Source: Dysgonomonas mossii
GTDB taxonomy: Bacteria; Bacteroidota; Bacteroidia; Bacteroidales; Dysgonomonadaceae
Direction: 5' to 3'
DNA: 64,000 bases
NCBI RefSeq assembly: GCF_004569505.1
Contig: NZ_SPPK01000002.1
Span: forward strand, 496,001 to 560,000
In this document: piece by piece, positions 54,257 to 63,592 of the stretch
Position numbering within the stretch: position 1 is the first letter of the stretch
Layout: every line of letters begins with the position of its first letter
Notes under the pieces: generated by a model
Seen by the model: only the letters and a program-made list of their open reading frames with translations
Told to the model about the DNA's origin: nothing
Database searches by the model: none
Translations under genes and position numbers: made by a program

Positions 54257-54858
54257 TCACAAATGTCAGTGATAATGGAGTGCAAAGTAAGTACATTTTA
54301 TTTTAATTAACGGCCGAAAGCCTTGTAAATTGTGTATTTAGCTATAATTTGTGTTTTTTATGTTTACTTGGTAAAAATTATTTCAATTCCAAAAAGTAAC
54401 AAAAGTAACAGTTTTTCGGTATGTTTTTATTGTCACTTTATTAGATTTCCTCTTATTGGGTAGTAACTAAAAGTTGATAATTATACAATAACATCAAAGA
54501 ACTCAATATAAGATAATTCTGCAATAAGAAAATCCATCCACTTCTTATTTATTTTAGCTTTGGAAAAAAGCGATAGCAGGTGTATATTAAACGACTGAAA
54601 TAGGGATAATAAGTTCGGCCCAAACGACTTTCATGTGTGTTGACAAAATAGGCAGTTGATACTCTATGATTGCATCTATTATCTGCTGGTTTTTATCAGA
54701 AATAGCATCTAGTATTATCTTACCATTAATCCTATAAGCGAATATAATAATTTATTTGCAAATATTAACAGTTTTAAATTTGACCTATTGATAATTTAGC
54801 TTAAAATTGCGTTAATATTACGCATCGTGAACTTCTCTATTATTAACCCTAAAATATA
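54257..54858. other. Long AT-rich divergent gap between porP and the MACPF gene
   Basis: 602 bases. It contains the porP promoter region, a 9-base tandem repeat AAAAGTAAC (54392-54409), a TAGCTTTG box (54555-54562), a 54-codon minus-strand frame without a start codon (54587-54751) that might be a gene remnant, and a -7 box for the MACPF gene (54775-54782). No complete gene is seen. Confidence 0.55.
54775..54782 (+). promoter_or_regulatory. -7 box for the MACPF gene
   Basis: TAAATTTG, exact TAnnTTTG match, with a TTTG at 54755-54758 (16-base spacing) as a possible -33 element. Leader of about 75 bases ending in the TTAACCCTAAAATATAAT motif. Confidence 0.4.
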
Positions 54859-56403
54859 ATGGCCATGAAAAAGAATAATTTTATTTACTTGTCAGTATTT
54901 TTTATCTTTCTATTTTTTTCTTGTTCGGAAGGCTATGAAAATTTATTAGAAGATACAAATGTTGTAAATTCTGAAAGTGATCCTAAAACTAAGTCATCTG
55001 GAGATGAAAAATATGATGTATTAGGATATGGATATTTTATCACTAAACCATACGCGCATAGAGATGCAGTTAGTCAATATCAAGTAATTGATATAGAGAA
55101 ACTAATAACTACAGAGCCATCTAACTTAATATATTTTGATAAAGGAGCATACAGTGGAACTAATACTAGAGTATATAGTGGAGAAGATTATTTCAGCTAT
55201 GTAAAAGAAGTTACTACTAAAACCAATTTTTCAGCTTCAGTAGCTTCTAATGGTATAACAAAAGGCCTTACTGGAGGACTATTTTCCGCAGATGTAAAAG
55301 CAAGTCAGGAAACTAAAAGTAAGGTCTCTTATTCATCAGCCTATTCATGTGCCACAGCGGAAATTTTCAGTACTCATAGAAGATTTATTTTAGATACAGA
55401 ATTATCCATTGCGCAAAAATATTTAAATCCTTATTTTAAACAAGAGTTGGAAAAAGTAAATACTTTAAATCAAGCATATAATTTAGTTGAAAAATTTGGA
55501 ACACACGTTTTGTTTAAATTTACAACAGGAGGAATTTTCAAATCTGAATTTAGAGGATTAACACTCGAAGATGGAACCACTAATAGTAAAAAGCAAACAG
55601 CTGAAGTTGGAGCTAAATTTGGCTTATCAAAGATAGGATTAGGAGCAACTGCAGGCTGGGAGCAAACCACAACTACCCAAATAAATAGTAAAAACATTAA
55701 TTGGAATGGTAGTATAAAATCTTACGGAGGGAACACGAATGGACTTTCTATAAATATATCACCAACAGAAGGGACAAGTTATTCTTTAAATGTGGGGAAT
55801 TGGATTGCGTCAATAAATGATAAAAATGCAGTTTTAGTCGATTTAGACTGGAATAAAACATATCCTATCTATATGTTGATCGCTGATAACACAAAAGCAG
55901 AGCTGGTAAAACAAGCTGTAAATAATTTTATAAAAAATAACCAAGCAGATAACCTCAGCCTTTTTCCTTTATATCGATATTGGAATAGTAAAACACAAGA
56001 AGCTTACCTGACAAATACATATGAATCGAAGCAGGGATGGTATTTTGATAAAGTTATAGGATATACAACAAACAGAACATATGGCAATGAGTACTCAGCA
56101 GGACAAGGTGTATTTGGTTCATTTATTCGATATATACACATAAAGACTAATAGATATTATTATGCTTCTGATATTCGTTCGAAGGATCCTAGATTAACAA
56201 ATCCTACACAATATAAAAGAGATAGTCGTTTATACAGTATTCGATATTATGATAAGCCTTTAGATATGCGTAACTACGTTGCATTACATAGATTTTGGAA
56301 TAAAAGTAAAAACACATTTTATGTTACTGATAACATCAATGATGCTCGCATGAACTCGAGCTGGCAATATGAAGAAGTTATAGGATATGTTCTCTATCAA
56401 TAG
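54859..56403 (+). CDS. MACPF (perforin-like) domain lipoprotein
   Basis: 514 residues. Lipobox FFSC with Cys22 (a second ATG two codons later is also possible). The MACPF/CDC domain spans about residues 50-360: signature YNLVEKFGTH at 207-216, the following TTGG, a Gly/Ser/Thr-rich strand region around SKIGLGATAGWEQ, SYGGNTNG and the closing NKTYPIYMLI segment. The C-terminus (about 365-514) has two similar units, LYRYWNSKTQEAYLTN and LHRFWNKSKNTFYVTD, each ending VIGY; these resemble DUF5648-like repeats and may bind a target. MACPF proteins form membrane pores; in Bacteroidales several (BSAPs) kill close relatives. The gene is AT-rich and isolated by a 602-base gap. Target and role here are inference. 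Confidence 0.9.
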   Translation: MAMKKNNFIYLSVFFIFLFFSCSEGYENLLEDTNVVNSESDPKTKSSGDEKYDVLGYGYFITKPYAHRDAVSQYQVIDIEKLITTEPSNLIYFDKGAYSGTNTRVYSGEDYFSYVKEVTTKTNFSASVASNGITKGLTGGLFSADVKASQETKSKVSYSSAYSCATAEIFSTHRRFILDTELSIAQKYLNPYFKQELEKVNTLNQAYNLVEKFGTHVLFKFTTGGIFKSEFRGLTLEDGTTNSKKQTAEVGAKFGLSKIGLGATAGWEQTTTTQINSKNINWNGSIKSYGGNTNGLSINISPTEGTSYSLNVGNWIASINDKNAVLVDLDWNKTYPIYMLIADNTKAELVKQAVNNFIKNNQADNLSLFPLYRYWNSKTQEAYLTNTYESKQGWYFDKVIGYTTNRTYGNEYSAGQGVFGSFIRYIHIKTNRYYYASDIRSKDPRLTNPTQYKRDSRLYSIRYYDKPLDMRNYVALHRFWNKSKNTFYVTDNINDARMNSSWQYEEVIGYVLYQ

Positions 56404-56442
56404 TTGTATATAGAATATAATAAAACTATATAATTAAAGAAA

Positions 56443-56467
56443 GAGGTGTCTATTCAATAGACACCTC
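56443..56467. terminator. Hairpin between the MACPF gene and the convergent lipoprotein gene
   Basis: Perfect 11-base stem GAGGTGTCTAT (56443-56453) and ATAGACACCTC (56457-56467), loop TCA; on the minus strand followed by TTTCTTTAATT. Confidence 0.8.
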
Positions 56468-56482
56468 GCTTAATATAATATA

Positions 56483-56980
56483 TTAATTAGTTTTACTATC
56501 CCATATCAAAGCAAGTTTGAAGTTATAAGCGTCAGGTAATACAGGAGTATCAGGAGAACCATCTGATGTTTGAATATAAAAGGTAACAGAAGGATTAGTT
56601 CCGTTTCCATAAAATATATCGAAACCTATATACTCGGTATACGGAGTAGCTAAGTCTTTATATGCTTGTACGAAAGGTAAGTTTTTTTGTACTTCATAAA
56701 TGCTCCCATCCGGAGCTTCTTCATTTACAAAGACAGTTGCGGCAATTGTGCCAAATTCATACAATCTCTCATCTATCTCTTTTACGCTTATAGTCGCTTC
56801 ATAGCGATTGTAAACGTCATTCCATCCCCATTGATTCTTTTCAACCTTAAAATCTTTTGTTTTAACTTCCGAACCTACATAATATTGTTCGGTAATATCG
56901 TCTCCACAACCCGTTAATCCGGTAATGCCAAATACAGCCAAAAGAGAGATAACTAAATACTTGTATAGCCTTGTTCTCAT
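56483..56980 (-). CDS. Lipoprotein of unknown function
   Basis: 165 residues from the ATG at 56980; the frame is open 21 codons further, but the signal peptide starts here and ends in a lipobox (LTGC, about Cys25). The mature protein looks beta-rich, with several aromatic residues, and has no domain I recognise. It lies 69 bases after miaA and converges on the MACPF gene. Confidence 0.7.
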   Translation of the reverse strand: MRTRLYKYLVISLLAVFGITGLTGCGDDITEQYYVGSEVKTKDFKVEKNQWGWNDVYNRYEATISVKEIDERLYEFGTIAATVFVNEEAPDGSIYEVQKNLPFVQAYKDLATPYTEYIGFDIFYGNGTNPSVTFYIQTSDGSPDTPVLPDAYNFKLALIWDSKTN

Positions 56981-57049
56981 ATAATAGTTTTTTATGATTG
57001 TTAAAAATACAGCTTCTATTTTAATTAAACAATAAAAGCTCACCTTTTG

Positions 57050-57958
57050 TTAATATCCGCTAATGGATATTATTTTTTTTAACGCATCGTCTTCGCTTGT
57101 TTCAGATAAGTTTATCCAGTGAATTTCTTTATCTCTCTTGAACCATGTGATTTGTTTGCGAGAGTAAATGCGTGTGCTTTGTTTTATCTTTTCGATAGCA
57201 AAATCAAGAGTCCATTCGCCATCCAGATATTTGAACAACTCTTTATATCCGACCGTATTTAATGCATTGAGGTGCCGTTGTGGATAAAAACGTCCGGCTT
57301 CTTCTAGCAGCCCCGAAGAAATCATTTCATCTACACGATTGTTTATCCTTTCGTACAATTCGGCTCTGTCGCGTGTCAATCCTATTTTTATAATTTCGAA
57401 CGGACGTTCTTTTTTTGTTTGTGTTCGGAATGATGAATAAGGCTTGCCCGTCATCAGGCAAACTTCCAAAGCGTGAATCACACGCTTATAATTCTTTAGG
57501 TCTACTTCATTATAAAAATCAGGGTCTAGTACTTTCAATTGTGCCCGTATCGGTTCCAGTCCTTCTCGTTCGTACAATTCATAGACCTCTTTGCGGAGAC
57601 TCTCGTCTATTGTGGGTACATCGTCGATGCCATTGCAGAGAGCATCTATATACATCATAGAACCGCCAGTGGCTATAAGTACATCGTGCGATTTATGAAG
57701 ATCTTCTATTATAGTCAGGGCATCACGCTCAAATTCGCTGGCACTATAGTAGTCGGTAACATCAAGCATACCAACAAGGTGATGTACAACACGATCTTTT
57801 TGAGCTGTAGTCGGCGCAGCTGTGCCGACTTCAAGTCCTTTGAAAAATTGTCGGGAATCGGCTGATATGATAGGCGACAGATAGTGCTCAGCCAAGTTGA
57901 GACTTAGTGCTGTTTTCCCCACTCCTGTGGGGCCAAGCAGTACTATCAGGCGTTTCAT
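57050..57958 (-). CDS. miaA: tRNA dimethylallyltransferase
   Basis: 302 residues. P-loop [17 protein letters not shown], the GTAAPT segment, [12 protein letters not shown] and the C-terminal [12 protein letters not shown] region. It adds a dimethylallyl group to A37 of tRNAs reading codons that begin with U. The start overlaps the stop of the preceding gene by one base. Confidence 0.96.
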   Translation of the reverse strand: MKRLIVLLGPTGVGKTALSLNLAEHYLSPIISADSRQFFKGLEVGTAAPTTAQKDRVVHHLVGMLDVTDYYSASEFERDALTIIEDLHKSHDVLIATGGSMMYIDALCNGIDDVPTIDESLRKEVYELYEREGLEPIRAQLKVLDPDFYNEVDLKNYKRVIHALEVCLMTGKPYSSFRTQTKKERPFEIIKIGLTRDRAELYERINNRVDEMISSGLLEEAGRFYPQRHLNALNTVGYKELFKYLDGEWTLDFAIEKIKQSTRIYSRKQITWFKRDKEIHWINLSETSEDDALKKIISISGY

Positions 57959-58509
57959 TAATATTCTTCGTCGCTAGGCAACTGAACATCGTCTAATCCG
58001 TCAAAGCCTTCGGCATCCAGTTCGTCCATGTCGTATCCTTCGTCGCCATAGAAAGTCTCACCCGTATCCAACGATGTAGAACTTGCAGCAATTGTTTCGA
58101 AGTCAACAAACTGAGTAGGAGGGTTTCCTGTAGATTTAGTGCATATGGCCTGCTCGAGGTTTTTTCCTGTAATGATTTCTCGTAGTTCCATAAAGAATGC
58201 ACGCTCTGTCATATAATCAAATACGTACATCAATTTTTGTCTTTCATCTTCCAGAAAATCGTTCAGGATAGATTCTTCCATTGTATACGAATCTTCGTCC
58301 GAACTTGTATCCATTTCCACAAGGGTGATTTCTTGTTCTTTTTCCCAGTCGTCAGAGCAGATAAAGAATGAAGTCATCTCACCGTCTTTATAATCTACCG
58401 ACTTAATAATTGCCTGATGCAGATCAAGAAAAGTATTATCTGCATCTATTTGAATCTCACGCTTGAAGTCTTCAACTTCATCTGATAAAAGTAAAAAACG
58501 GAATATCAT
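57958..58509 (-). CDS. pRiA4b ORF-3-like protein
   Basis: 183 residues. The N-terminal half, with [21 protein letters not shown] and a following DWEKEQEI, matches the pRiA4b ORF-3-like family; the C-terminal half is very acidic. The function of the family is unknown. Translationally coupled to miaA by a 1-base overlap. Confidence 0.8.
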   Translation of the reverse strand: MIFRFLLLSDEVEDFKREIQIDADNTFLDLHQAIIKSVDYKDGEMTSFFICSDDWEKEQEITLVEMDTSSDEDSYTMEESILNDFLEDERQKLMYVFDYMTERAFFMELREIITGKNLEQAICTKSTGNPPTQFVDFETIAASSTSLDTGETFYGDEGYDMDELDAEGFDGLDDVQLPSDEEY

Positions 58510-58537
58510 TTTAATTTATGCTTATTTATTTCTGCTT

Positions 58538-58545
58538 CAAAAATA
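58538..58545 (-). promoter_or_regulatory. -7 box for the pRiA4b-like/miaA genes
   Basis: Minus-strand TATTTTTG, exact TAnnTTTG match, 28 bases before the start at 58509. Confidence 0.45.
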
Positions 58546-58611
58546 ATAATTTTTTACAACATTTCTGCAAAATAAATGCAGGGATAGGAAAGTAGAATTA
58601 CTTTATAACTT

Positions 58612-60072
58612 TCATTCATTTTTTATCAAAACTTTCCGCCTGTCCACTATGCTCGGGATTTCGTTTTCATAATGAGTGACATAGATTAGCGACTTGTTTG
58701 AATCACAATACCTTTCAAGGATTTCTTTTACTCTTCTTTTATTAATAATATCCAGTCCATGAAGCGGTTCGTCGAGTATAAGAAGATCGGGATTTTTTAC
58801 GAACACCCGGGCTAACAATATCAGGCGTTGCTCTCCCGAAGATACATTCAGAAAAGATACATCTTTGAGATGTTCCACTCTGAAAAGCTTCATCCATTCC
58901 AGAGCTACGACCTCTTGTTCTGTGTCGCACTTTCTGTATAAACCGATAGTGTCGAAAAAGCCTGATCCAACAACATCGAGACATCTCACATTCTTTAGAT
59001 AGTAAAGATGCATCTCGGGAGATATGTATCCAATCCGCTTTTTTATATCCCAGATGCTTTCACCTGTACCCCTTTTACGGTCAAATAACGTTATGTCATT
59101 TGCATAGGCTTGCGGATTATCACCGCATATCAAGCTCAATAAGGTTGATTTGCCCGCCCCATTGGCTCCAAGCAGAGCCCATTTTTCACCTCGTTTGATT
59201 TCCCAATCCAGATCTTTTAATATTGTTCGTTGTCCGTATCGGATATGAATGTTTTTTAGAATAGCGGTATTCTCATAAGTCTTGGTCTCTTCATCGTTAG
59301 ATGCTTTCTTAAGTGTCTCCAGTCCTTCGATATCGACAGAGGGGAATAATGAAGTTACAAACTCTTTATCTTCCTCAAAAGCCATGCGAGACATCGGTTG
59401 ATGTATCTGTTTGTCTTTAATCGGCAGAATATGGGTAACCATATCCGGTATATCGTTAGGGTTGGATAAGATCAATACAATCTGTAGATTATCGAGTTCG
59501 GATAAACGGGTGAGCAGGTCATTCAAAACTTTTCGGGATGACGTATCGAGTCCGATAAACGGGTTGTCGAGTATCAAGATGCGAGGTCTCGATAAAAGAG
59601 AGCGCACAATCAAAAATTTGCGGAGCTCACCACTCGATAGAAGATTAACCTCTTTATTCATCAGATCTTCTATTCTGAACCACTCTACCAATGTATTCAA
59701 CCATGTTTGATCGACATTCTGTACCAAATCTTTTGTTAGAGGTATTTCTTGCTCATCTCCCTTATTCCACCGTTGTTGGTAGTAGCTGTTCTGTGTATCA
59801 ATAATGCTGTATATATCCCTGAAGGCAACACTTTTTACAACAGATGATACGGATAGATTTGCCCCGGATTCATCAGCACTAATAATTTCACCCTCTTTAA
59901 GTGCATATTTACCCAATAATATATCTACCAAGAGCGTTTTACCTCCGCCATTTGGACCAATAACTGCCCAGTGTTCGTTTTCTTTAATCATCCAGTTTAC
60001 GGGATGATTAAATCTTAAACTATCAATGCGAGGAGTCGCTCCTTTTATTTCAATTACAATCTTTTTATCCAT
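58612..60072 (-). CDS. ModF-like ABC ATPase with two nucleotide-binding domains
   Basis: 486 residues, two ABC domains in tandem and no membrane helix. Domain 1: Walker A GPNGGGKT, signature LSSGE, Walker B ILILDNPFIGLD where the catalytic Glu is Asn (N170). Domain 2: Walker A GANGAGKS, signature VSSGEQR, Walker B LLILDEPLHGLD, intact. This is the layout of ModF/PhrA-like proteins, whose role is not well established. No permease or molybdate gene is adjacent. Confidence 0.87.
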   Translation of the reverse strand: MDKKIVIEIKGATPRIDSLRFNHPVNWMIKENEHWAVIGPNGGGKTLLVDILLGKYALKEGEIISADESGANLSVSSVVKSVAFRDIYSIIDTQNSYYQQRWNKGDEQEIPLTKDLVQNVDQTWLNTLVEWFRIEDLMNKEVNLLSSGELRKFLIVRSLLSRPRILILDNPFIGLDTSSRKVLNDLLTRLSELDNLQIVLILSNPNDIPDMVTHILPIKDKQIHQPMSRMAFEEDKEFVTSLFPSVDIEGLETLKKASNDEETKTYENTAILKNIHIRYGQRTILKDLDWEIKRGEKWALLGANGAGKSTLLSLICGDNPQAYANDITLFDRKRGTGESIWDIKKRIGYISPEMHLYYLKNVRCLDVVGSGFFDTIGLYRKCDTEQEVVALEWMKLFRVEHLKDVSFLNVSSGEQRLILLARVFVKNPDLLILDEPLHGLDIINKRRVKEILERYCDSNKSLIYVTHYENEIPSIVDRRKVLIKNE

Positions 60073-60089
60073 AAGTAAGAAATAAGTTA

Positions 60090-60097
60090 CAAAGATA
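60090..60097 (-). promoter_or_regulatory. -7 box for the ABC ATPase gene
   Basis: Minus-strand TATCTTTG, exact TAnnTTTG match, 17 bases before the start at 60072. Confidence 0.45.
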
Positions 60098-60243
60098 ATG
60101 AAAGTCGTATGTCGGTGCTTGCAGTATTCCGGAATAAAGAATTAATATCAAGCATTTTATTCAAAAAAGAGAGGGAATTTATCTCATTTTTTACATTTCA
60201 TAAATCTTTTCTTAAAATATTTCCTATAATATAAGAAATATAT

Positions 60244-60251
60244 TAAATTTG
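60244..60251 (+). promoter_or_regulatory. -7 box for the OmpA-type gene
   Basis: TAAATTTG, exact TAnnTTTG match, 51 bases before the ATG at 60303. Confidence 0.45.
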
Positions 60252-60302
60252 TCAATTAATACAAACAAAATAGATATTTACCTTAACACCAAGTATATCA
60301 TT

Positions 60303-60956
60303 ATGAAACTAAGACTTCTACTGTCATTTATGCTTTTAGGGCTATTTGTATTTCCCGTAAAAGCTCAAAATGCAACTACCACATCTACGTCGAATGATCC
60401 GGCTGTGCAATTAATCAGTGATGATCGTGTAACAATATTGAGGGGAGATACTCCGGGGCAAACTGTAGTATTGTCAAATGCTGCTACCAATAGGAGAAAG
60501 TATTTTGGTTGTCCGGACAGTATACCATCACTGTGCGCGCCAGTAAAAGATGCTCCTCCGATAGAGGCGGAGACCAGACCTATCAAAAATCCCGACCCGG
60601 TTGTAGCACCTGTGAAAAAAGATCCTTTCTTTTTGCCTAACCCTGTCTTTTTCCGTATAAATAAATATGTGATAGATGCATCCGAATGGTCTAAAATTGA
60701 GTTGGCTGTGAATTATTTGAACGAGCATCCCGGTTCGACTGTTGTCGTAACAGGATATGCAGATAAGAAAACAGGTACTGCTAAAATAAATATGAAGCTA
60801 TCGGAACAACGTTCTAATGAAGTGGCAAAAGCTTTGGAAACAAAATATGGTATTGCCAAAAATAGAATATCAGTGAACTGGAAAGGTGATGGATTGCAGC
60901 CGTTCGAACTCGAAAACGATAAAAACCGTGCTGTGTTATTCTTGATAAATCCGTAG
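60303..60956 (+). CDS. OmpA-C domain envelope protein
   Basis: 217 residues from the ATG at 60303; a TTG 18 codons upstream is in frame but overlaps the promoter. Signal peptide ending near VKAQ, a linker of about 85 residues with Pro/Asp-rich stretches and two Cys (GCPDSIPSLC), then an OmpA-C peptidoglycan-binding domain from FFRINKYVID to the end, with VVTGYADKKTG and LSEQRSNEV. It probably sits in the periplasm or outer membrane and contacts peptidoglycan. Stands alone between two terminator or promoter regions. Confidence 0.85.
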   Translation: MKLRLLLSFMLLGLFVFPVKAQNATTTSTSNDPAVQLISDDRVTILRGDTPGQTVVLSNAATNRRKYFGCPDSIPSLCAPVKDAPPIEAETRPIKNPDPVVAPVKKDPFFLPNPVFFRINKYVIDASEWSKIELAVNYLNEHPGSTVVVTGYADKKTGTAKINMKLSEQRSNEVAKALETKYGIAKNRISVNWKGDGLQPFELENDKNRAVLFLINP

Positions 60957-60976
60957 ATAAAATATAAAACATGAAA

Positions 60977-61010
60977 AATAAGCGGAAACTTAATTTCCGC
61001 TTATTTTTTT
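60977..61010 (+). terminator. Terminator after the OmpA-type gene
   Basis: Perfect 12-base stem AATAAGCGGAAA (60977-60988) and TTTCCGCTTATT (60994-61005), followed by T. It overlaps the stop codon of the convergent PanE-like gene. Confidence 0.88.
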
Positions 61011-61930
61011 ATGTATTGATCCTGAATAAATCTCAATTGTTTTTCCAACATAGAAACCCGGGTCATCTCGTATCCTGCTTTCTGTACTTCTATTATCGGT
61101 CGTGTATAGATATACTCGATCTCTAAAGGACGATGAGCATCAAAATCAAGTTTCATACTTGGTGAATACGGTTTCATTTGTTGCGTCATAACCAGCATCT
61201 CATCGGCATAGGATTCTGGTATGGTAAATCTTCCTTGTCCTACGTGATTAGCACCACGTATCACGTCGAGCATCATCTCTTTCAATAGCTGTGCAGTTGA
61301 CGGATGATTCATCAGTATATCTGTTTCTGTATTCAATACAACGGTCATGCCATTATACGGAATGTTCCAAACAAGCTTCATCCACCGTGCTAACTCAAGT
61401 TCCAGAATATTTGATTCTATTCCTGCTCGTTTGAAATCGGAGCACACCTGTTCCAACACATTAGAATCTCTACAAGAGTAAGATCCCAAATTGAGTTTTC
61501 CATAATCAAAATGCCCTATATGCCCGCTCCCGATCTTACTAGAGCAGATAAAAGCCAAACCACCTGCAATTTGTAATTCAGGAAAAGCTTCTTGTAGATC
61601 AGCTTCCAGCCCCAATCCATTTTGTATCAATATTACTACTGTGTCTTGATGTAAGAGGGGAGGGAGTAGCTCTTTTAAGAGGTTGTTGTTTGTTGATTTC
61701 AATGCAACCAAAACAACATCACACGCAGGCATGTCTTTCGTATTGCTATAAGCCAGAACATTCGATAAGTGAAAGCTTCCGTTAGTAGAATCAATCTGTA
61801 GTCCATGATTCTTTACATAGTCATAATCTGAATGAAACAAGAAGTGTACTTCGTGCCCTGAGTGAGCTAAGTTTCCGCCATAATATCCGCCTATAGCTCC
61901 GGTTCCTATTACTGCATATTTTAGAGACAT
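61001..61930 (-). CDS. 2-dehydropantoate 2-reductase family protein
   Basis: 309 residues of the PanE/ApbA family. N-terminal NADP-binding GTGAIGGYYGG, VALKSTNN, QNGLG, and the central KLVWNIPYNGM with the conserved Lys and Asn; the C-terminal helical domain follows. The reaction is NADPH-dependent reduction of ketopantoate in pantothenate synthesis, but the family also has members with other substrates, so the specific role is not certain. Confidence 0.85.
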   Translation of the reverse strand: MSLKYAVIGTGAIGGYYGGNLAHSGHEVHFLFHSDYDYVKNHGLQIDSTNGSFHLSNVLAYSNTKDMPACDVVLVALKSTNNNLLKELLPPLLHQDTVVILIQNGLGLEADLQEAFPELQIAGGLAFICSSKIGSGHIGHFDYGKLNLGSYSCRDSNVLEQVCSDFKRAGIESNILELELARWMKLVWNIPYNGMTVVLNTETDILMNHPSTAQLLKEMMLDVIRGANHVGQGRFTIPESYADEMLVMTQQMKPYSPSMKLDFDAHRPLEIEYIYTRPIIEVQKAGYEMTRVSMLEKQLRFIQDQYIKK

Positions 61931-61960
61931 ATATTACTTTTTTATTATAAAGGTATAATT

Positions 61961-62743
61961 TTATGTTTCTCCATTTACGGAGATGTCGTATAATTTATTC
62001 TTTGTTATATTTACTTTAATAGACCAATAATATTCTCCACCGTCATTTACCGTTATCACAGCATCGTTTAGATAAGCTGTATTTATAAAACGGTCATTTT
62101 TATATAGAAAGTTAATCCAAATGATTTTGTCTCCATTTTTATTGATAAATCCTACATATTGCCTTAAATAACGATTTAGGTTCTTTGTTATAAAGTCTGA
62201 ATGGGCAGGTTCTTTTCTCTTTATATAAACAATGCTGTCCGTCAAGATTTTCTCAGTATATCTTACATCATCTAGTGTTGGGGTGTAACGCTCTTTTTGT
62301 TCATTAAAATTATGCCAAGTAGATGATTCTTTATCTATTATCCCACCATGAATAATCTTTCTCTCATTCATATAAATTACTTCAAGGTAGTTTTTATCTG
62401 CTAGTATTTGATAATTAAATGTTTTATTTTTTATCTCTGTCTGTTGTGTATTCTTATGAGGAGTACCTAAAAAGCCAATAATAATGATATTACATTCTCC
62501 CAAAATCCCGTTATAAAATGATATATCGACTATATTGTCTGAAATACAAATGGTATCAACGAGTTTTTTTGTTTTGGCTATTATAATATCGTTCTTCTGC
62601 GAGTTTAGTCCGGTGTTACTTAACCATTGTATGGTAATATCTTCATTGTTTATTTCTTTAATTACGGTGGGACAACTTCTTGTTGATGGTGTGCATCCAT
62701 GGACGCAAGTGATGCTAAATAAGATTAGAAAATATTTTGTCAT
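61961..62743 (-). CDS. Lipoprotein of unknown function
   Basis: 260 residues from the ATG at 62743; the frame is open 43 codons further upstream, but that part crosses the sdhB terminator. The signal peptide ends in VHGC (about Cys17), a lipobox-like site. The mature part is mixed alpha/beta with several Asn-rich strands; I recognise no domain. AT-rich relative to its neighbours. Confidence 0.7.
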   Translation of the reverse strand: MTKYFLILFSITCVHGCTPSTRSCPTVIKEINNEDITIQWLSNTGLNSQKNDIIIAKTKKLVDTICISDNIVDISFYNGILGECNIIIIGFLGTPHKNTQQTEIKNKTFNYQILADKNYLEVIYMNERKIIHGGIIDKESSTWHNFNEQKERYTPTLDDVRYTEKILTDSIVYIKRKEPAHSDFITKNLNRYLRQYVGFINKNGDKIIWINFLYKNDRFINTAYLNDAVITVNDGGEYYWSIKVNITKNKLYDISVNGET

Positions 62744-62773
62744 AATATTAGGCCTTATATCATGCAATATTAC

Positions 62774-62802
62774 AAAAAAAGCGACTACCATGAGGTAGTC
62801 GC
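62774..62802 (-). terminator. Terminator of the succinate dehydrogenase operon
   Basis: Perfect 9-base stem GCGACTACC (62781-62789) and GGTAGTCGC (62794-62802), loop of 4, followed on the minus strand by seven T (62774-62780). Confidence 0.88.
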
Positions 62803-62825
62803 TTTCCATATATTTATAAAGATTA

Positions 62826-63581
62826 TTAGTCTTTAAATTTAGCTGATAAGAATTCGCGGTTGAGGCGAGCAATATTGCTAATAGAAATGTTCTTAGGACA
62901 TTCTACTTCACATGCACCTGTATTGGTACAGTTTCCGAATCCTAGTTCGTCCATTTTAGCCACCATTGCTTTAGCACGGCGAGCACCTTCTACACGTCCT
63001 TGAGGAAGAAGTGCCAACTGGCTCACTTTCGCAGAAAGGAAGAGCATAGCCGAACCGTTCTTACAAGCAGCAACACAAGCTCCACATCCGATACAAGAAG
63101 CTGAATCCATTGCTTCATCAGCATCTACCTTAGGAATAGGAATAGCATTGGCATCAGGTATACCTCCGGTATTTACACTTACGTATCCACCAGCCTGAAT
63201 GATTTTATCGAAAGCATTACGATCTACCATCAAGTCGCGAATAACAGGGAACCCTGCTGAACGCCATGGCTCGATAGTAATAGTTTCGCCATCTTTAAAT
63301 TTACGCATGTGCAACTGGCAAGTTGTAATGTCTTCATCCGGTCCGTGTGGATGTCCGTTTACGTAAAGACTACACATACCGCAAATACCTTCACGACAGT
63401 CGTGGTCAAATACTACCGGCTCTTTTCCTTGGTTTATAAGATTTTCATTCAGAATATCAAGCATCTCAAGAAATGAACTATCTACTGAAATACCATCAAG
63501 TGAATATGTCTCAAAAGCCCCTTTTACTTGTGGGCCTCTTTGACGCCAAACTTTTAATGTTATATTTATTAGTTTTTCCAT
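62826..63581 (-). CDS. sdhB: Succinate dehydrogenase/fumarate reductase iron-sulfur subunit
   Basis: 251 residues. N-terminal ferredoxin domain with the [2Fe-2S] ligands in CREGICGMC and the later CQLHM; C-terminal domain with [12 protein letters not shown] and [15 protein letters not shown] for the [4Fe-4S] and [3Fe-4S] clusters. Lengths and motifs match the Bacteroidales type, which works both as fumarate reductase and succinate dehydrogenase; the direction in this organism is not visible from sequence. It follows sdhA after 11 bases. Confidence 0.95.
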   Translation of the reverse strand: MEKLINITLKVWRQRGPQVKGAFETYSLDGISVDSSFLEMLDILNENLINQGKEPVVFDHDCREGICGMCSLYVNGHPHGPDEDITTCQLHMRKFKDGETITIEPWRSAGFPVIRDLMVDRNAFDKIIQAGGYVSVNTGGIPDANAIPIPKVDADEAMDSASCIGCGACVAACKNGSAMLFLSAKVSQLALLPQGRVEGARRAKAMVAKMDELGFGNCTNTGACEVECPKNISISNIARLNREFLSAKFKD

Positions 63582-63592
63582 TGTCGTTTATT

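Noticed and set aside
57958..58509. pRiA4b ORF-3-like protein as a transposon passenger
   Set aside because: No transposase or terminal inverted repeat is nearby, and the gene is coupled to miaA; the family is often chromosomal.
62744..62872. N-terminal extension of the lipoprotein at 61961-62743
   Set aside because: It crosses the sdhB terminator and its 3' coding end; the signal peptide starts at 62743.
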